Assembly (NCBI GenBank): GCA_963383645.1
Contig: OY726563.1
Coordinates: 31,415,575 to 31,479,574 of the forward strand
Length of the DNA stretch: 64,000 nt
Direction of reading: 5' to 3'
DNA from: Muscardinus avellanarius
Taxonomy: Eukaryota; Chordata; Mammalia; Rodentia; Gliridae
Of this stretch, positions 1 to 10,700 are shown piece by piece. The translations under genes were made by a program, and so were the position numbers. Under the pieces are notes generated by a model that saw only the letters and a list, made by a program, of their open reading frames with translations, had not been told where the DNA came from and searched no databases. Every line of letters begins with the position of its first letter. Within the stretch, counting starts at the first letter, position 1.

Positions 1-167
1 CTCCCAAAATGTGTTTGTTTTTGAGGGGGCTCTTGTGATTAATTTAGGCTCACTCAGAAACTTCTACCTTAAAGTTAATTGACAAGTAACTTTATACATG
101 AAAATTGTCTCTTGCCATGTAACATAGCATAATCATGGGAGTAGCATCAAGAGGTCAAAATGAGGGA

Positions 168-382
168 GCCGGCCATGGTGGAGCACACTTGTAATCCCAG
201 CATTCAGGAGGCTGAGACTGGAGGATCACGGTTCACAGACAGCCTCAGCTACTTAGTGAGGCCCTCTGCAACTCAGTGAGACCCGGTTTCAAAATAAAGA
301 ATAAAAAATAGAACAGGGGGTGTAGCTCAGGGGTCGAATGCCCCTAGGTTCCATGCCCAGACCCGCAAAAAAAAAAAAAAAA
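168..382 (+). mobile_element. SINE, B1-dID dimer
   Basis: The B1-like half begins GCCGGCCATGGTGG and the ID half GGGGTGTAGCTCAGGGG, ending in an A-run. Confidence 0.9.
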
Positions 383-407
383 GAGAGAGATCAATTAGGG
401 TCAAGAG

Positions 408-560
408 GTCATCATAGGTCACAGCCAGCCTCAACAACTTAGTGAGGCCCTTCAAAACTTAATAAGACCCTGTTCTCAAAATAATCAAATAGGGCTAGGG
501 TGTATCTCAGGGGTAGAATGCCCCTGTGTTCAATCCCCAGTACCAATAAATAAATATTTC
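408..560 (+). mobile_element. SINE, B1-dID, 5'-truncated
   Basis: The B1 half is partial. The ID half (GGGTGTATCTCAGGGG) ends CCCCAGTACC and an AATAAATA tail. Confidence 0.8.
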
Positions 561-1128
561 TTTCTTGTTATAACACATACATGATTTTATATATACTAAC
601 CAGATATCTTTATTTTCTTTCCTTTCTCACTATCTTATCATATAACACACAATGTCTTAATAATAGTTTATTTTTTATCTTATATTTTATATAAGTTATA
701 AGGTACCAAAGGAAATATGTGAATCAACTTAGAAAACAATCATTCAAAAGTAAAAAAGGAACTTTGTATTCTCTTCTGGGGAAAGGTTGTTATTTCATTT
801 TTCTGAATTATAAGGAATAGTTGTATCATATTAAGCAGAAGTATGACTTTGGTATTGTCTTTATTTAGAGATTAAGTACACGTCAAGAAGATATGTCTGA
901 ATGCCAAATTGACTAGGGTGGATAGGCTTTGTAATATGTCATCTTGTCTGGGTTGAGCTATATTTCCCAGAATTTACTCTCTTGTTTGTTTCCAGTTAAA
1001 ATTAGCCACAGGGGAGACTTTTGGAGATTTGGAGGCAATAAGGGAAGCACTGGCCATTCTGTAGGTCACATATGTTGCTGATCTGCTGACTCATCACCTT
1101 AGTGTGAAGCAACAACTGAGCATGCTAC
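561..1128. other. Intergenic, nothing recognised
   Basis: AT-rich sequence without repeat or gene signature that I can name. Confidence 0.5.
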
Positions 1129-2051
1129 TGAGGACGTAGAAAGAAAATAGGCAGATAGGGAAAAGGCCTTGGTAGAAAAAAGTTAATTTCCTGAGTTTCC
1201 TGAGGGGCGACAAATGCCTAAAACTCCAAAGGCTCAGAGATAAGAAGGCCAGAGCTTCACAAAGCCATCCTGAGTTTCCTAATCAACAAACCCACCGAGC
1301 AAGTCTGGCATTCCTGAAAGGAGACCCTTCAAAGGACTTGCAAATACCCTATGCAAATTCTCCTTAGAACCCCAAAGTCACCCTAACCAAAGCGGACTAG
1401 CAAGTGGTCAGGCTTTGGCCAGTCGGATGGCAAAGGAGGACTTTCCCACTCGGGACCCCCTTCCCTTTTGGGGAGCTGTTCTCTTTCTCGCAGGTCATGT
1501 TGGCCCTGAGAGAAGGAAGAGTGCATCTGAGGGCACGTGGCACGTGGCACGTGGCTCGGGCGACTCTCAAGTAGTGACCTGAAGGCCTCTGCTGGACATC
1601 ATGGCTGACCAGGCCCCTAGGGGTGACCTATACCTCTTTTCTGGCAGATCGTGTGGACTCTGGGAGAAAGTAGTTTGCAACTGATGGGCACTTGGCTCGG
1701 GCGACACTCGGGTAGTGACCCTGAAGGCAGCTACTGGACCCCGGAGTTCCGACCTCCCCTATGGGGTGTTCGGCCACTTTTCTCTATTCCCTTCTGGCAG
1801 ATCACGTGGACTCTGGAAGAAAGCTGCCTGCACCTGAAGGCAATTCGGCTTGGGCTACTCTCAAGTATTGTCCTGAAGGCAGCTGCTGGACCCAGAGTTC
1901 CAGCCCCTTTGGGGGTGTTCAGCCACCCTTGCCCCATTCCCTGCTGCATCCAATAAACCTTTTACTCCCCTTCCTGAGGTCTGCGGGTGTCATTCTTCGC
2001 TCACCTTAGACAAGAACTCAGCGGGTTTTCTCTCAAGAAACCCCCGTTTCA
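1129..2051 (+). mobile_element. Candidate solo LTR (ERV1-type) with triplicated internal unit
   Basis: The region 1,487-1,930 holds three tandem copies of an about 154-bp unit marked by GCAGRTCRYGTKGGMCTCTGG-like starts at about 1,491, 1,645 and 1,797. An AATAAA signal follows at 1,952-1,957 and then an R/U5-like segment (CCTTCCTGAGGTCTGCGGG). Termini TG...CA at 1,129 and 2,051 with CTAC on both sides (1,125-1,128, 2,052-2,055) would give a 4-bp target-site duplication as expected for ERV1. No internal retroviral genes are present. The end points are less sure than the LTR nature. Confidence 0.65.
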
Positions 2052-2218
2052 CTACTGATTCTCTTTCACAATTTCTCTAGGTCCTAGGCCAGGTGTGCTT
2101 CTTTAGTTCTATGACAAAGTCCCACTTCTGTTGGATGCCCTCATCATCAAGGACAGAGACAAGAACTAACAGGAGTTCCAGTCCTTCCTCATGGAGTTCT
2201 AGCTCATGCTCCTTGTTT

Positions 2219-2221
<3 letters not shown>

Positions 2222-2265
<44 letters not shown>
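2222..2265. repeat. (TG)n microsatellite
   Basis: About 22 dinucleotides, abutting a SINE tail. Confidence 0.95.
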
Positions 2266-2268
<3 letters not shown>

Positions 2269-2453
2269 ATGGACTGAACCCAGGGACATTTTACCCCAGC
2301 CCTTCTTATATTTTTTTGTTTTGTTTTGAAACAGGGTTTCACTAGACTGGTGAGAGTCTCGCTATATTGCGGAATAGTCCTCGACCCTGAGCTCCCACTG
2401 TCTCAGCCTCCCAAGAATTGGGATTATAGGCTTAAGCCACCACACTCAGCTCC
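2266..2453 (-). mobile_element. SINE, B1-dID dimer
   Basis: Reverse-orientation ID (GGACTGAACCCAGGGAC) then B1 half; abuts a (TG)n repeat at its tail. Confidence 0.85.
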
Positions 2454-3580
2454 TAATCTATTTTTGATCTTGCACACTTTACATCTGTCTTTCCTCTCGT
2501 ACATTTGGCCCCATGAGTTTCAAATTCTGGCATCAGACTCAGAGACCAGCCATAAAGAGACTTCTTAGCCAGCTGCCACAGTTGCATAAAGGCAATTTTC
2601 TGTAACAAATCCATATTGGCCCAATGCAATATATTCCCTACTGATTCTGTGTCTCTGTTTGCTCTTTGACTGATATTGTTGAGGAGCCAGTGTAGAAAGC
2701 AAGTGAATTTACTTTTGAACATGGCAAAATTGCAATGTAGGTAGAGCTAAGGAAAGATTACTTGAAATCAGTAAGAGATATGAGGAGTTGGGGTAGATTT
2801 TAAATGCTTGCATGTAAGGAAAAGCAGAAGTCAACACAATGGATGAAATCATTGTAGATGTTGGAGGAAAGGAAAGAAAAAAGAAAACAGAACAAGCAAC
2901 TCAAATAGGGGAGCGTGAAGGAAACATCACACTTTGAAGCAAATATCAGCATCTGAATCTTGATGCAGGACATCTGAGTCCCAGGGGGAAAAAAGTGCCA
3001 GATAGGACCCACGGGAATATATACAAAGGAACACGATCCAAGACTCGGGTGGATAAAATGAAACAGAGAGGAAACATCAGTTGTATTATGTGGTGAACTC
3101 ATTTTCCTATAAGGATTGAGCCCCATAACTTCAAAGACCTCACATTGGGTTGTAATTTGGTTGGGAGCGCTGCTCTCCCTGCCTAACAGAGAAGCAGGAG
3201 GCCAGAATACTTCTAAAGCAGGAATACTTTAATGTGGTAATGAGGAGGCAATCAATTTGTATCCCTGGGGCTATGCATTTGAAAAGGAATATAACTGGTG
3301 AGAGGTTGGAACATTTTTTGCATGCACACTATCCTCAGAGGTGTGCCTCTACCCAATTATTAAGATAGTGTATCTCCTCCCCCAAAAAATCAACCCAGTT
3401 CCAAGTCCAGTGGGATCTGCTCAGGATCCTTCTGAGGTAGTTTTGCCTCTCACTACTTATCCTCAACATGATTCTTTGACTGCCAAATTTGAAAATAGTG
3501 CAATTGTACTCCTGTGCTAAAAACTGCATCTATTGGACTGTCTCTCCCCACTCTCTTCTTACTCCTTGCTGATACTTTGG
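2454..3580. other. Intergenic, nothing recognised
   Basis: Short open frames on both strands lack splice or family signals. Confidence 0.5.
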
Positions 3581-3611
3581 ATTCATTCATTCATTCATTC
3601 ATTCATTCATT

Positions 3612-3783
3612 GTACTGAAGATTGAGCCCGGTGACATTTATCTCTGAGTTACATCCCCAGCCCTTTTAAATTTTATTTTGAAATAGATCTCACTAAGTTC
3701 CTGAGGCTGGCATCAAACCTGCAATGCTCCTGTCTCAGCCTCCCAAGCACTGGGATTACAGGGATGTGCCATCATGCCTAGCG
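3612..3783 (-). mobile_element. SINE, B1-dID dimer
   Basis: Reverse ID and B1 halves; an (ATTC)n repeat (3,581-3,611) occupies the tail position. Confidence 0.85.
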
Positions 3784-3789
3784 TTTGCT

Positions 3790-4570
3790 GATTCTATTGA
3801 TGCTTTTGCACAAATTGGGGATTCATTTGTTTAGAATGCTGATTCACTCAGAAAACATCTGCTGGAGGTACAGACTTGTCACATGTTTCAAGTCAAAGAA
3901 CTATTTGTTGGAGGAGATGGAATGCTTTTATTTGCTCACTTGTAATCAAGGCAAAGTTCAACATTATTGCCAAAACTTATACTGGAACATTAGTCCTAGA
4001 GGCTAAAGAAAGGTTTCTCGCTGTGAGATCTGCTAACACACCTCTCATGTTTCACTCTGTCCTCCCTCCTTCCTCTACCTGTGCACTCAATTTAGGTTGC
4101 CTCTACCTGTGCACTCAGTTTAGGTTGTCTCTCCCTGTGCTTGAGGCCATAGCCTTTCTCTTCTTTTTCCTAAAGACTTCTCTTGGATGGTGAACATTTC
4201 TGACTCATTGGGAGGTCCTCAGGGAGGTCATAGAACATGCAGAAACCCCTGCTATCTGGCCAGAGCTCTGAGAGCTAGAGCCAAGTACAAAAACCAGACC
4301 AAGATTAGAAACAATGAGTTAATAGTTCTTCCAGGACTTACATCATGCTATTAGTGATAACTAATCAAATGCTTCATTTAGTGAAATCCTGTTGTATTTT
4401 TTTTGTTCTGAGTGCTGTCCAAGGATAAGTCTTTCACTGACCCTAGTAAATACCCAAAGAAAAGTTGATGATACATGAAAATATTTGCACAAAGACCCAC
4501 ATGAGTTGAACACATTCAAGCTAAAAAGGTGTCTGAACTACCAGTGTTGGGTTAGAGAATTAGGAATTAC
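3790..4570. other. Intergenic, nothing recognised
   Basis: Only a small duplication of CTCTACCTGTGCACTCA (about 4,072-4,119) stands out. Confidence 0.5.
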
Positions 4571-4576
4571 TGTAGA

Positions 4577-4757
4577 CAGCATTCGGAAGGCTGAGACTGG
4601 AGGATCGCGGTTCGCAGACAGCCTCAGCTACTTAGTGAGGCCGTCTGCAACTCAGTGAGACCCGGCTTCAAAATAAAGAATAAAAAATAGGGCAGGGGCT
4701 ATAGTTCGGAGGTCAAATGCTCCTGGGTTCCATCCCCAGACCTGCAAAAAAATAAAG
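4577..4757 (+). mobile_element. SINE, B1-dID, 5'-truncated
   Basis: Starts at CAGCATTCGGAAGGCTG. Very close to the copy at 168-382, suggesting the same young subfamily. Confidence 0.85.
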
Positions 4758-4828
4758 AATTACTATAGAACCAGTAATATTTTTTATGCAGCCACCTGAA
4801 GCTTTCCTGCATTGCTCTGGCTCGTTCT

Positions 4829-4851
4829 CTGCCTCTGTCTCTGTCTCTGTC

Positions 4852-4911
<60 letters not shown>

Positions 4912-4925
4912 CCGTCTCTCTCTCT
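4829..4925. repeat. (CTCTGT)n(CTGT)n(CT)n compound microsatellite
   Basis: Three successive related motifs. Confidence 0.95.
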
Positions 4926-5074
4926 CTTCCCTTCTCCTGATGTTGGTGCAATTTCTGTTCATCAGAAACACATAAGCTACAAGCATGTTCCACATTTGTC
5001 TCATGACCCATTCTTAAGAAGGACACACAGTGACGTGTCTTCAGTTTATGATCTGGTACTGTGAAATCCAATGT

Positions 5075-5270
5075 CTTTTTTTTTGTATCGAGAGCTGAAC
5101 CCAAGGGCATTCTACCTGCAAAGTATATCCCTAGCCCTTTTTATTTTGAAACAGGATTTCTCTAAGTTGCCTGAAGCTGTCCTTAGACCTTCAATGCTAT
5201 TGTCTCAGCTTCCTCAGTACTCAGTCTCAACTTCCTCAAATTACAGGCATGTGCCACCACAACCTGCTGT
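5075..5270 (-). mobile_element. SINE, B1-dID dimer
   Basis: Reverse ID (GAGCTGAACCCAAGGGC) followed by a B1 half that ends CATGTGCCACCACAACC. Confidence 0.85.
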
Positions 5271-5399
5271 TTGATATATTATTTTCAAAATGGGTTCTAT
5301 TACATGATGACCATATTATATAATTTTCCTCCAACTTTCTCCTTCCCTTACAAAAACAAAGGTTTCTAAATTATCTGCTTTCATTATTGCACTCTGAAA

Positions 5400-7240
5400 T
5401 AACTCTTGCTTTCATAAACTGCAGGTTTGGGGCCCCAATAGACATGTTTTAGTCCTAATATTTATAAACTTCACAACAGCATTCACTACTAATAATTACT
5501 TATCACTTCTATTAACACTAACAACACCTTTAGCCTTCAGGAGACCACACTGTCTTACCTCTAACCCCACTGGATGCTTCTTATTCTCTTTACCCACACA
5601 TCAGTCTCCAAGAAACCAACAAATGCTGTATTCCATGAGAATCTCTATACTATTTCCCTCGATGATCTTATCCATACTTACAACTTGACTTGGCAGCTAA
5701 ACAATGAGAACTTATGAATTTGCATTCTCAGGCTCTGGTATGTGTTCTTTGTATTACTGATAAATCTTTTCCTTTGAGTGCTCAAATGCACAATCAATAA
5801 CACACATACAAAATAAATTGAGGACCTGTACTCTACAAGTCTTCCATGTTCCTATGGCTGGCACCATGATTCCTCCTTGACTCTTTCCTTGCACTACACA
5901 ACATCCCACCCAACCCATTCCTAAATCCCATGATTTCCTTCCATACAGTGCTTGAATCCAGCCATGCCTTCTTCATATTCATTGCTACCCACTTAGCTGA
6001 AGCTATATCATATTTCTTTCTCAATAGGACTCCCATGAATGGCCTTCTTTGTGGTCTCCTTCATCCACTCCTGTCTTTCCTGAAACCTTAGTATATTCTT
6101 CACTTGCTATGGTCAGAACAAACTGTCACTCACTAGCTTAAACCCACTTTTTCTTTACCTAGTACATATAGATTAAACAAAGCTTCTAACATAGCCAGCA
6201 TGGTTTGATCTGGGCTAGTCTACCTATCCAGCATCAACTTTCCCAGCCCTTCCCCATCACTCTCTGCACTGCATTCATACTGACCTTATTTCAGTGTGTG
6301 TTATGTTGCTTTCTGCCTCAGTTTCATAGCACACATCTTTCTGAGTATTTGCTTTTCTTATTCCTTATTCTAGGTAAAATCTTATTTTCAAATATGATCT
6401 TAAATGACACTTCTTCAGAGAAGCTTTCCCTGTCTTCGTAGTAGATAACTTTGTCTGTCTGTCTTATGAACTATTTATTTTGCAAGGTGGCTGTAACAAT
6501 ATCTTCCAACTCTCATGCACTTCTTACAGTGTGACACTGACATTCTTTCCATACAGGGTCTCTGGGTTCCATCCCTTTGAATTAAGGTGATTCTGTGGTT
6601 CTGTGACTATGCCATAAGTAACATTGTATGACCTTCAAGGACAGCTCAAAAAAGGTGATGCTGGTTTTTTAGGTATTCTTTGAAGCCAGAAATCATATCG
6701 GAAGACCCAAAGTGGGGTCACTGAGATTTCAGTCAATAGATAATATCAGCTGCAGGACATAGGGATAAAGAAACCCTTAAAAAACCTACAACCCCAATTA
6801 CTGCATGACAAACCCTGAGTGGGGAGGTCTTAATTTGGCCCAGATGAACCAAATTAACCCTAGACCCATGAGAGATAATAAGAAGTGATAGTTGTTGTTT
6901 TAAGCCATTAAATTTTTAGTTGGTTCACTGTGCACCACTAAATAACTAAAATATGTGCTTCATAGCATTAATATATGTGCTTCATAGTATTAATATAATA
7001 ATACATATATTATTTATTATGAATATATTCATAGCATTAAAATATTAATAAATTGTTTAGATTCATCATGGTATTTATTTGCATAAAGTATTTGAATAAT
7101 ATGTGCATTTCCCAATAGACTAAAACTTCTTTCATGCAAGTAGGGACAGTGTCCTATTTGTCCATCATTGTATTCATGGCATTAAAGGGCACATGGTAGT
7201 TACTCAAAAATGCTTTTTGAATAAATAAATGGATAGATTA
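5400..7240 (+). mobile_element. Old LINE-2 (L2) remnant, interrupted
   Basis: The 5,830-6,470 part has L2 3'-region phrases (CAGAGAAGCTTTCCCTGTC, tracts like CATGATTTCCTTCC). 7,080-7,240 is the typical L2 end (GGGACAGTGTCCTATTTGTC, CATGGTAGTTACTCAAAAATG, TTGAATAAATAAATGG). An LTR-like segment sits between. Confidence 0.6.
6475..6958 (+). mobile_element. MaLR/MLT-like old LTR inside L2
   Basis: Features of old mammalian LTR repeats are present: GTGGCTGTAACAATATCTTCC near the start and TTGTTGTTTTAAGCCATTAAA near the end. Subfamily is uncertain. Confidence 0.45.
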
Positions 7241-7560
7241 CATTGTTTTGTTTGGGAAAGTCTTAAATCTTTTCTACATGAAAACTTCAATGAACACTGT
7301 AATACATTTAATTATGTAATTTCTTAATTCTTAAAATAACATTTAACACTAAAACTACAGTTAATGATAGTGAATTATGATTCAACTATTCATTAATCAA
7401 ACATTTGTTAGCTGCATGCAAAGGCACTTGGGGAATATGAAGAGTTACACTACAGGATTTCTTCCAATCCATTTGCTATGTGTAGAATTCTTTAAGAATT
7501 TACCAGAGATCATTGGCATTTAAGGATTATTGAGACCCTTTTAGAAATTTTTAAAAAATA

Positions 7561-7608
7561 AGGCTGGGGATGAAACTCAGAGGTAGAATGTCCTTGGGTA
7601 CAATCCCC

Positions 7609-7612
<4 letters not shown>
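7561..7612 (+). mobile_element. ID monomer fragment
   Basis: GGCTGGGGATGAAACTCAG to CAATCCCCAGTAAC; its tail runs into a (CA)n repeat at 7,612-7,658. Confidence 0.8.

Positions 7613-7658
<46 letters not shown>
7612..7658. repeat. (CA)n microsatellite
   Basis: Grows directly from the ID tail. Confidence 0.95.
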
Positions 7659-7660
<2 letters not shown>

Positions 7661-7664
7661 TCCC

Positions 7665-8011
7665 TGTTGCTATGGTCTGAATGTTTGTGTTCCTCCAAAA
7701 TCCATATGTTGAAATCATAACCCCCTAAGATAATGATATGAAGGGATAAAGCCTCTGAAGATAATTTATTTCATAAAAGCAGATCCTTCATGACTGGGAT
7801 TAGTGGCCCAAGAGTCTCAAGGGAGCTCATTTGCCCCTTCCACCCTATGATGATGCAGCCAATAGGTACAACCTATGGGCCAGGAAGCAAGCCCTCACCA
7901 GACACCAAATCTGCTGGTGCCTGAATCTTGGATTTCCCAGCTTCCAAGCTGTTGTTTATCCACTACTTAGTTCATGGTATTTTGTTAGAGAAGCCTGAAT
8001 GGAATGTGACA
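7665..8011 (+). mobile_element. MaLR-type LTR (MST/MLT1-like)
   Basis: It starts TGCTATGGTCTGAATGTTTG-like, with CCATATGTTGAAATCATAACC, GATCCTTCATGACTGGGATT, CCAGACACCAAATCTGC and a final TCATGGTATTTTGTTAGAG. No clear target-site duplication was found. Confidence 0.65.
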
Positions 8012-8133
8012 TCTTTCTTTAATTAAAAAAATTATCGAAACATTTATTTTACTCTTAAAGGTTTTGATGCTTAGCTAGTGAGTGGACTAGTTTGTTTAGC
8101 ATCTACATTTGAATAGAATTTTTCCCATATGTT

Positions 8134-8136
<3 letters not shown>

Positions 8137-8180
<44 letters not shown>

Positions 8181-8202
8181 TGTGTGTGACTGTGTATGTG
8201 TG
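8137..8202. repeat. (TG)n microsatellite, imperfect
   Basis: TG array with TT and AC interruptions. Confidence 0.95.
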
Positions 8203-8397
8203 TATTACTGGGGATTGTACCAAGGGGCATTATACCTCTGAGTTTTACCCTCAGCCTTATTTTATTAAATTTTGAAACAGGGTCTCACTAAGTTGCTGAA
8301 GGCCACACTAAGTTGCTGAGGCTGGTCTCAAACCTCCATGCCCTCCTGTCAGCCTCCCAAGTACTGGGATTAAAGATGTGTACCACCAGCCCAGCTC
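8203..8397 (-). mobile_element. SINE, B1-dID dimer
   Basis: Reverse ID and B1 halves with an internal duplication of CTAAGTTGCTGA near 8,290-8,320; preceded by (TG)n. Confidence 0.85.
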
Positions 8398-8499
8398 TGC
8401 TAAATGTTCTTAAGGTGATTAAGCCTTTGTTGCTATTAACTTGTAGTGTAGTCATGTCCAGCAATCACCCAGCTCTATAAAAATGTGATTAGGGAAAAG

Positions 8500-8695
8500 G
8501 CTAGGAACACATATACAAATATCTATATCCCATGTATGTTAGAGGCTGAGAGGAGGCTCACAGGTTCAAGGTCAGCTTCAACAACTTAATGAGACCTTGT
8601 TTTAATTTATATTTTTAAAATAAAAAATATAAATTGGGCCAGGGGTGTAGCGCAGGGGTAGAATTCTCCTCCTTCAATCCCCAGTACAGGAAGGA
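8500..8695 (+). mobile_element. SINE, B1-dID, diverged
   Basis: Degraded B1 half, then ID half CAGGGGTGTAGCGCAGGGG. Confidence 0.7.
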
Positions 8696-8699
8696 AAAA

Positions 8700-9305
8700 C
8701 AAAAGAAATAACTACATTTGATGTCTTTGTGGTTTATAAAGCCTCTGTGAATCTCAAGCATCTACTGGGTGACCCTAAGGGTAGTATAGTAGATGGGAAG
8801 TCAGAGTGGGCTGGAAAGGGTCAAGGAAGCAGTTATGGAGGAGATGAGGCTTAAGACAGATTTTGAAAATAGAAATAGAAGAAGGAATGTGACCAGAAAC
8901 ATGAATTGGGTGTGATAATTCGATACAATTCACAAAACATATGTGTGTGAAGTAGAAAGTATGTAGTAGACAGTGGGAGAAGACACTGGAAAGGAAAATT
9001 GAAGCCAAAGTTCCTGGATCTTTAAAGAGTAGGCTAAAGTCAGCTTTATCCTAGAGCCTAAAAGTTCTAGATGAGTGATTCCCAAGGAGAATGCAATATG
9101 GCTCTGTGGACGTGTCAAAAACACAAGTTTCTGTAAGGCCTGATTTGTACCATCCCATCTGTGTGCTCTTCTCCTTTCCTGCTTTCTTAGAATCCTTGAT
9201 GTAGGAAAATAAGAGACAGTGAACCCTTGTGACTGTTGAACATGTGTTACTTCTCTGGGTGGATTGGAACAAGAGAAAATAAAGTAATCTATGGGTATCC
9301 TTTGA

Positions 9306-9308
<3 letters not shown>
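8700..9308. other. Intergenic, nothing recognised
   Basis: No repeat family or coding signal seen. Confidence 0.5.

Positions 9309-9401
<93 letters not shown>
9309..9401. repeat. (TG)n(GA)n compound microsatellite
   Basis: About 17 TG units followed by about 29 GA units. Confidence 0.95.
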
Positions 9402-9402
<1 letters not shown>

Positions 9403-9676
9403 AGGGATTAAGAATGAACATAAAGGCATTCTACCTCCAAAATAATACCCCTAGCCCTTTTTTCTTTCTTTCATTCTTTCTTTTTTTTGGAACCCAGGGG
9501 CATTCCACCTCCGAGCTACACCCCCAGCCCTATTTTTTATTCTTTATTTTGAAACAGGGTCTCACTGAGTTTGAAAGGGCCTCACTAAGTAGTAGCTAAG
9601 GCTGTCCACAAATCGCAATCTTCCTGTCTCAGCCTCCCAAGTGCTGGGATTACAAACGTTCACACCATACCCGGCT
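9402..9676 (-). mobile_element. Two SINEs: ID piece interrupted by a full B1-dID
   Basis: An ID fragment (9,402-9,460) is followed by a complete reverse dimer (9,480-9,676). The (TG)(GA) repeat at 9,309-9,401 adjoins the first. Confidence 0.75.
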
Positions 9677-9704
9677 CTCCTTTTTCCTAATTTTTATGTT
9701 ATTT

Positions 9705-9902
9705 TGTAGTAATGAGGATTGAATCCAGGGGCATTCTGCCTCCAAGTTATATCCCCAATCTTTTTTTTTTTAATTTTAAAACAGGGTCTCACTAAGTTGC
9801 TTAAGTTCTCACATTGCTGAGACTCAAACCTATAATTATAGGCCTCAAACCTATAATTCTCCTTTGTACTAATATTACAGACTTGTGCCACTGTGATTAA
9901 CC
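9705..9902 (-). mobile_element. SINE, B1-dID dimer, diverged
   Basis: Reverse ID (GAGGATTGAATCCAGGGGC) and a B1 half with a short internal duplication (CAAACCTATAATT twice). Confidence 0.8.
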
Positions 9903-9924
9903 TCTGGAAGTGTTTTTGTTGTTT

Positions 9925-10062
<138 letters not shown>

Positions 10063-10069
10063 AGAGAGA

Positions 10070-10255
10070 TACTAGGGACTGAACTTGAACTCAGGAGCAT
10101 ATTGCCTCTGAGCTTCATCCCCAACCCTATTTAAAACAAAATTGAAACAGAGTTTTACTAAAGTGTAAATTTCTGGGTCTGGCCTCCAACCTATAATTCT
10201 CCTGTCTCAACCTCCCATGTACTGGGATTATAGGTGTGTACAGCCACACCTGCTG
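10070..10255 (-). mobile_element. SINE, B1-dID dimer
   Basis: Reverse orientation; the (TG)n(AG)n compound repeat at 9,927-10,062 sits at its tail. Confidence 0.85.
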
Positions 10256-10261
10256 AAGGTT

Positions 10262-10475
10262 TTTGGGGGGTGAGGGTACTAGGAATGTAACCCAGGGCAT
10301 CCTGCTTCTGAGCTCCATATGCAGCCCTATTTTTTATCCTTTATTTTGAAACAGGGTCTCATTGAGTTGAAAGGGCTTCACTAAGTAGTAGCTGAGCTGT
10401 CCATGAACCGCGATCCTCCTGTCTCAGCCTCCCAAATGCTGGGATTTCAAGCCTATGCCACCACACCCATTAGCT
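10262..10475 (-). mobile_element. SINE, B1-dID dimer
   Basis: Reverse orientation, directly abutting the previous SINE. Confidence 0.85.
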
Positions 10476-10514
10476 TGCTGAAGGTTTTTAATGGTATAAA
10501 GTTATCTGAGTAAA

Positions 10515-10700
10515 CACCAGACGTGGTGGCACACGCTTGTAATTCCCGCTCTTGGGAGGCGGAGACAGGAGATCGCGCAGATTTGAAGCTAGCCTCTCTG
10601 GCTTAAGAAACCCTGTTCCCAAATAAAACATATAAAATAGGTCTGGAAGTGTAGCCCGGAGGTAGAAGGGCTTCCAAGAACACCAGTACCACCAAAAAAA
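10515..10700 (+). mobile_element. SINE, B1-dID, 'TCTGG' subfamily
   Basis: B1 half CAGACGTGGTGGCACACGC; ID half reads AGGTCTGGAAGTGTAGCCCG and ends CACCAGTACCACC. Confidence 0.85.

Noticed and set aside
7561..7612. tRNA-Ala-like boxes in ID elements
   Set aside because: These are SINE-embedded tRNA relics without a complete cloverleaf, not tRNA genes.
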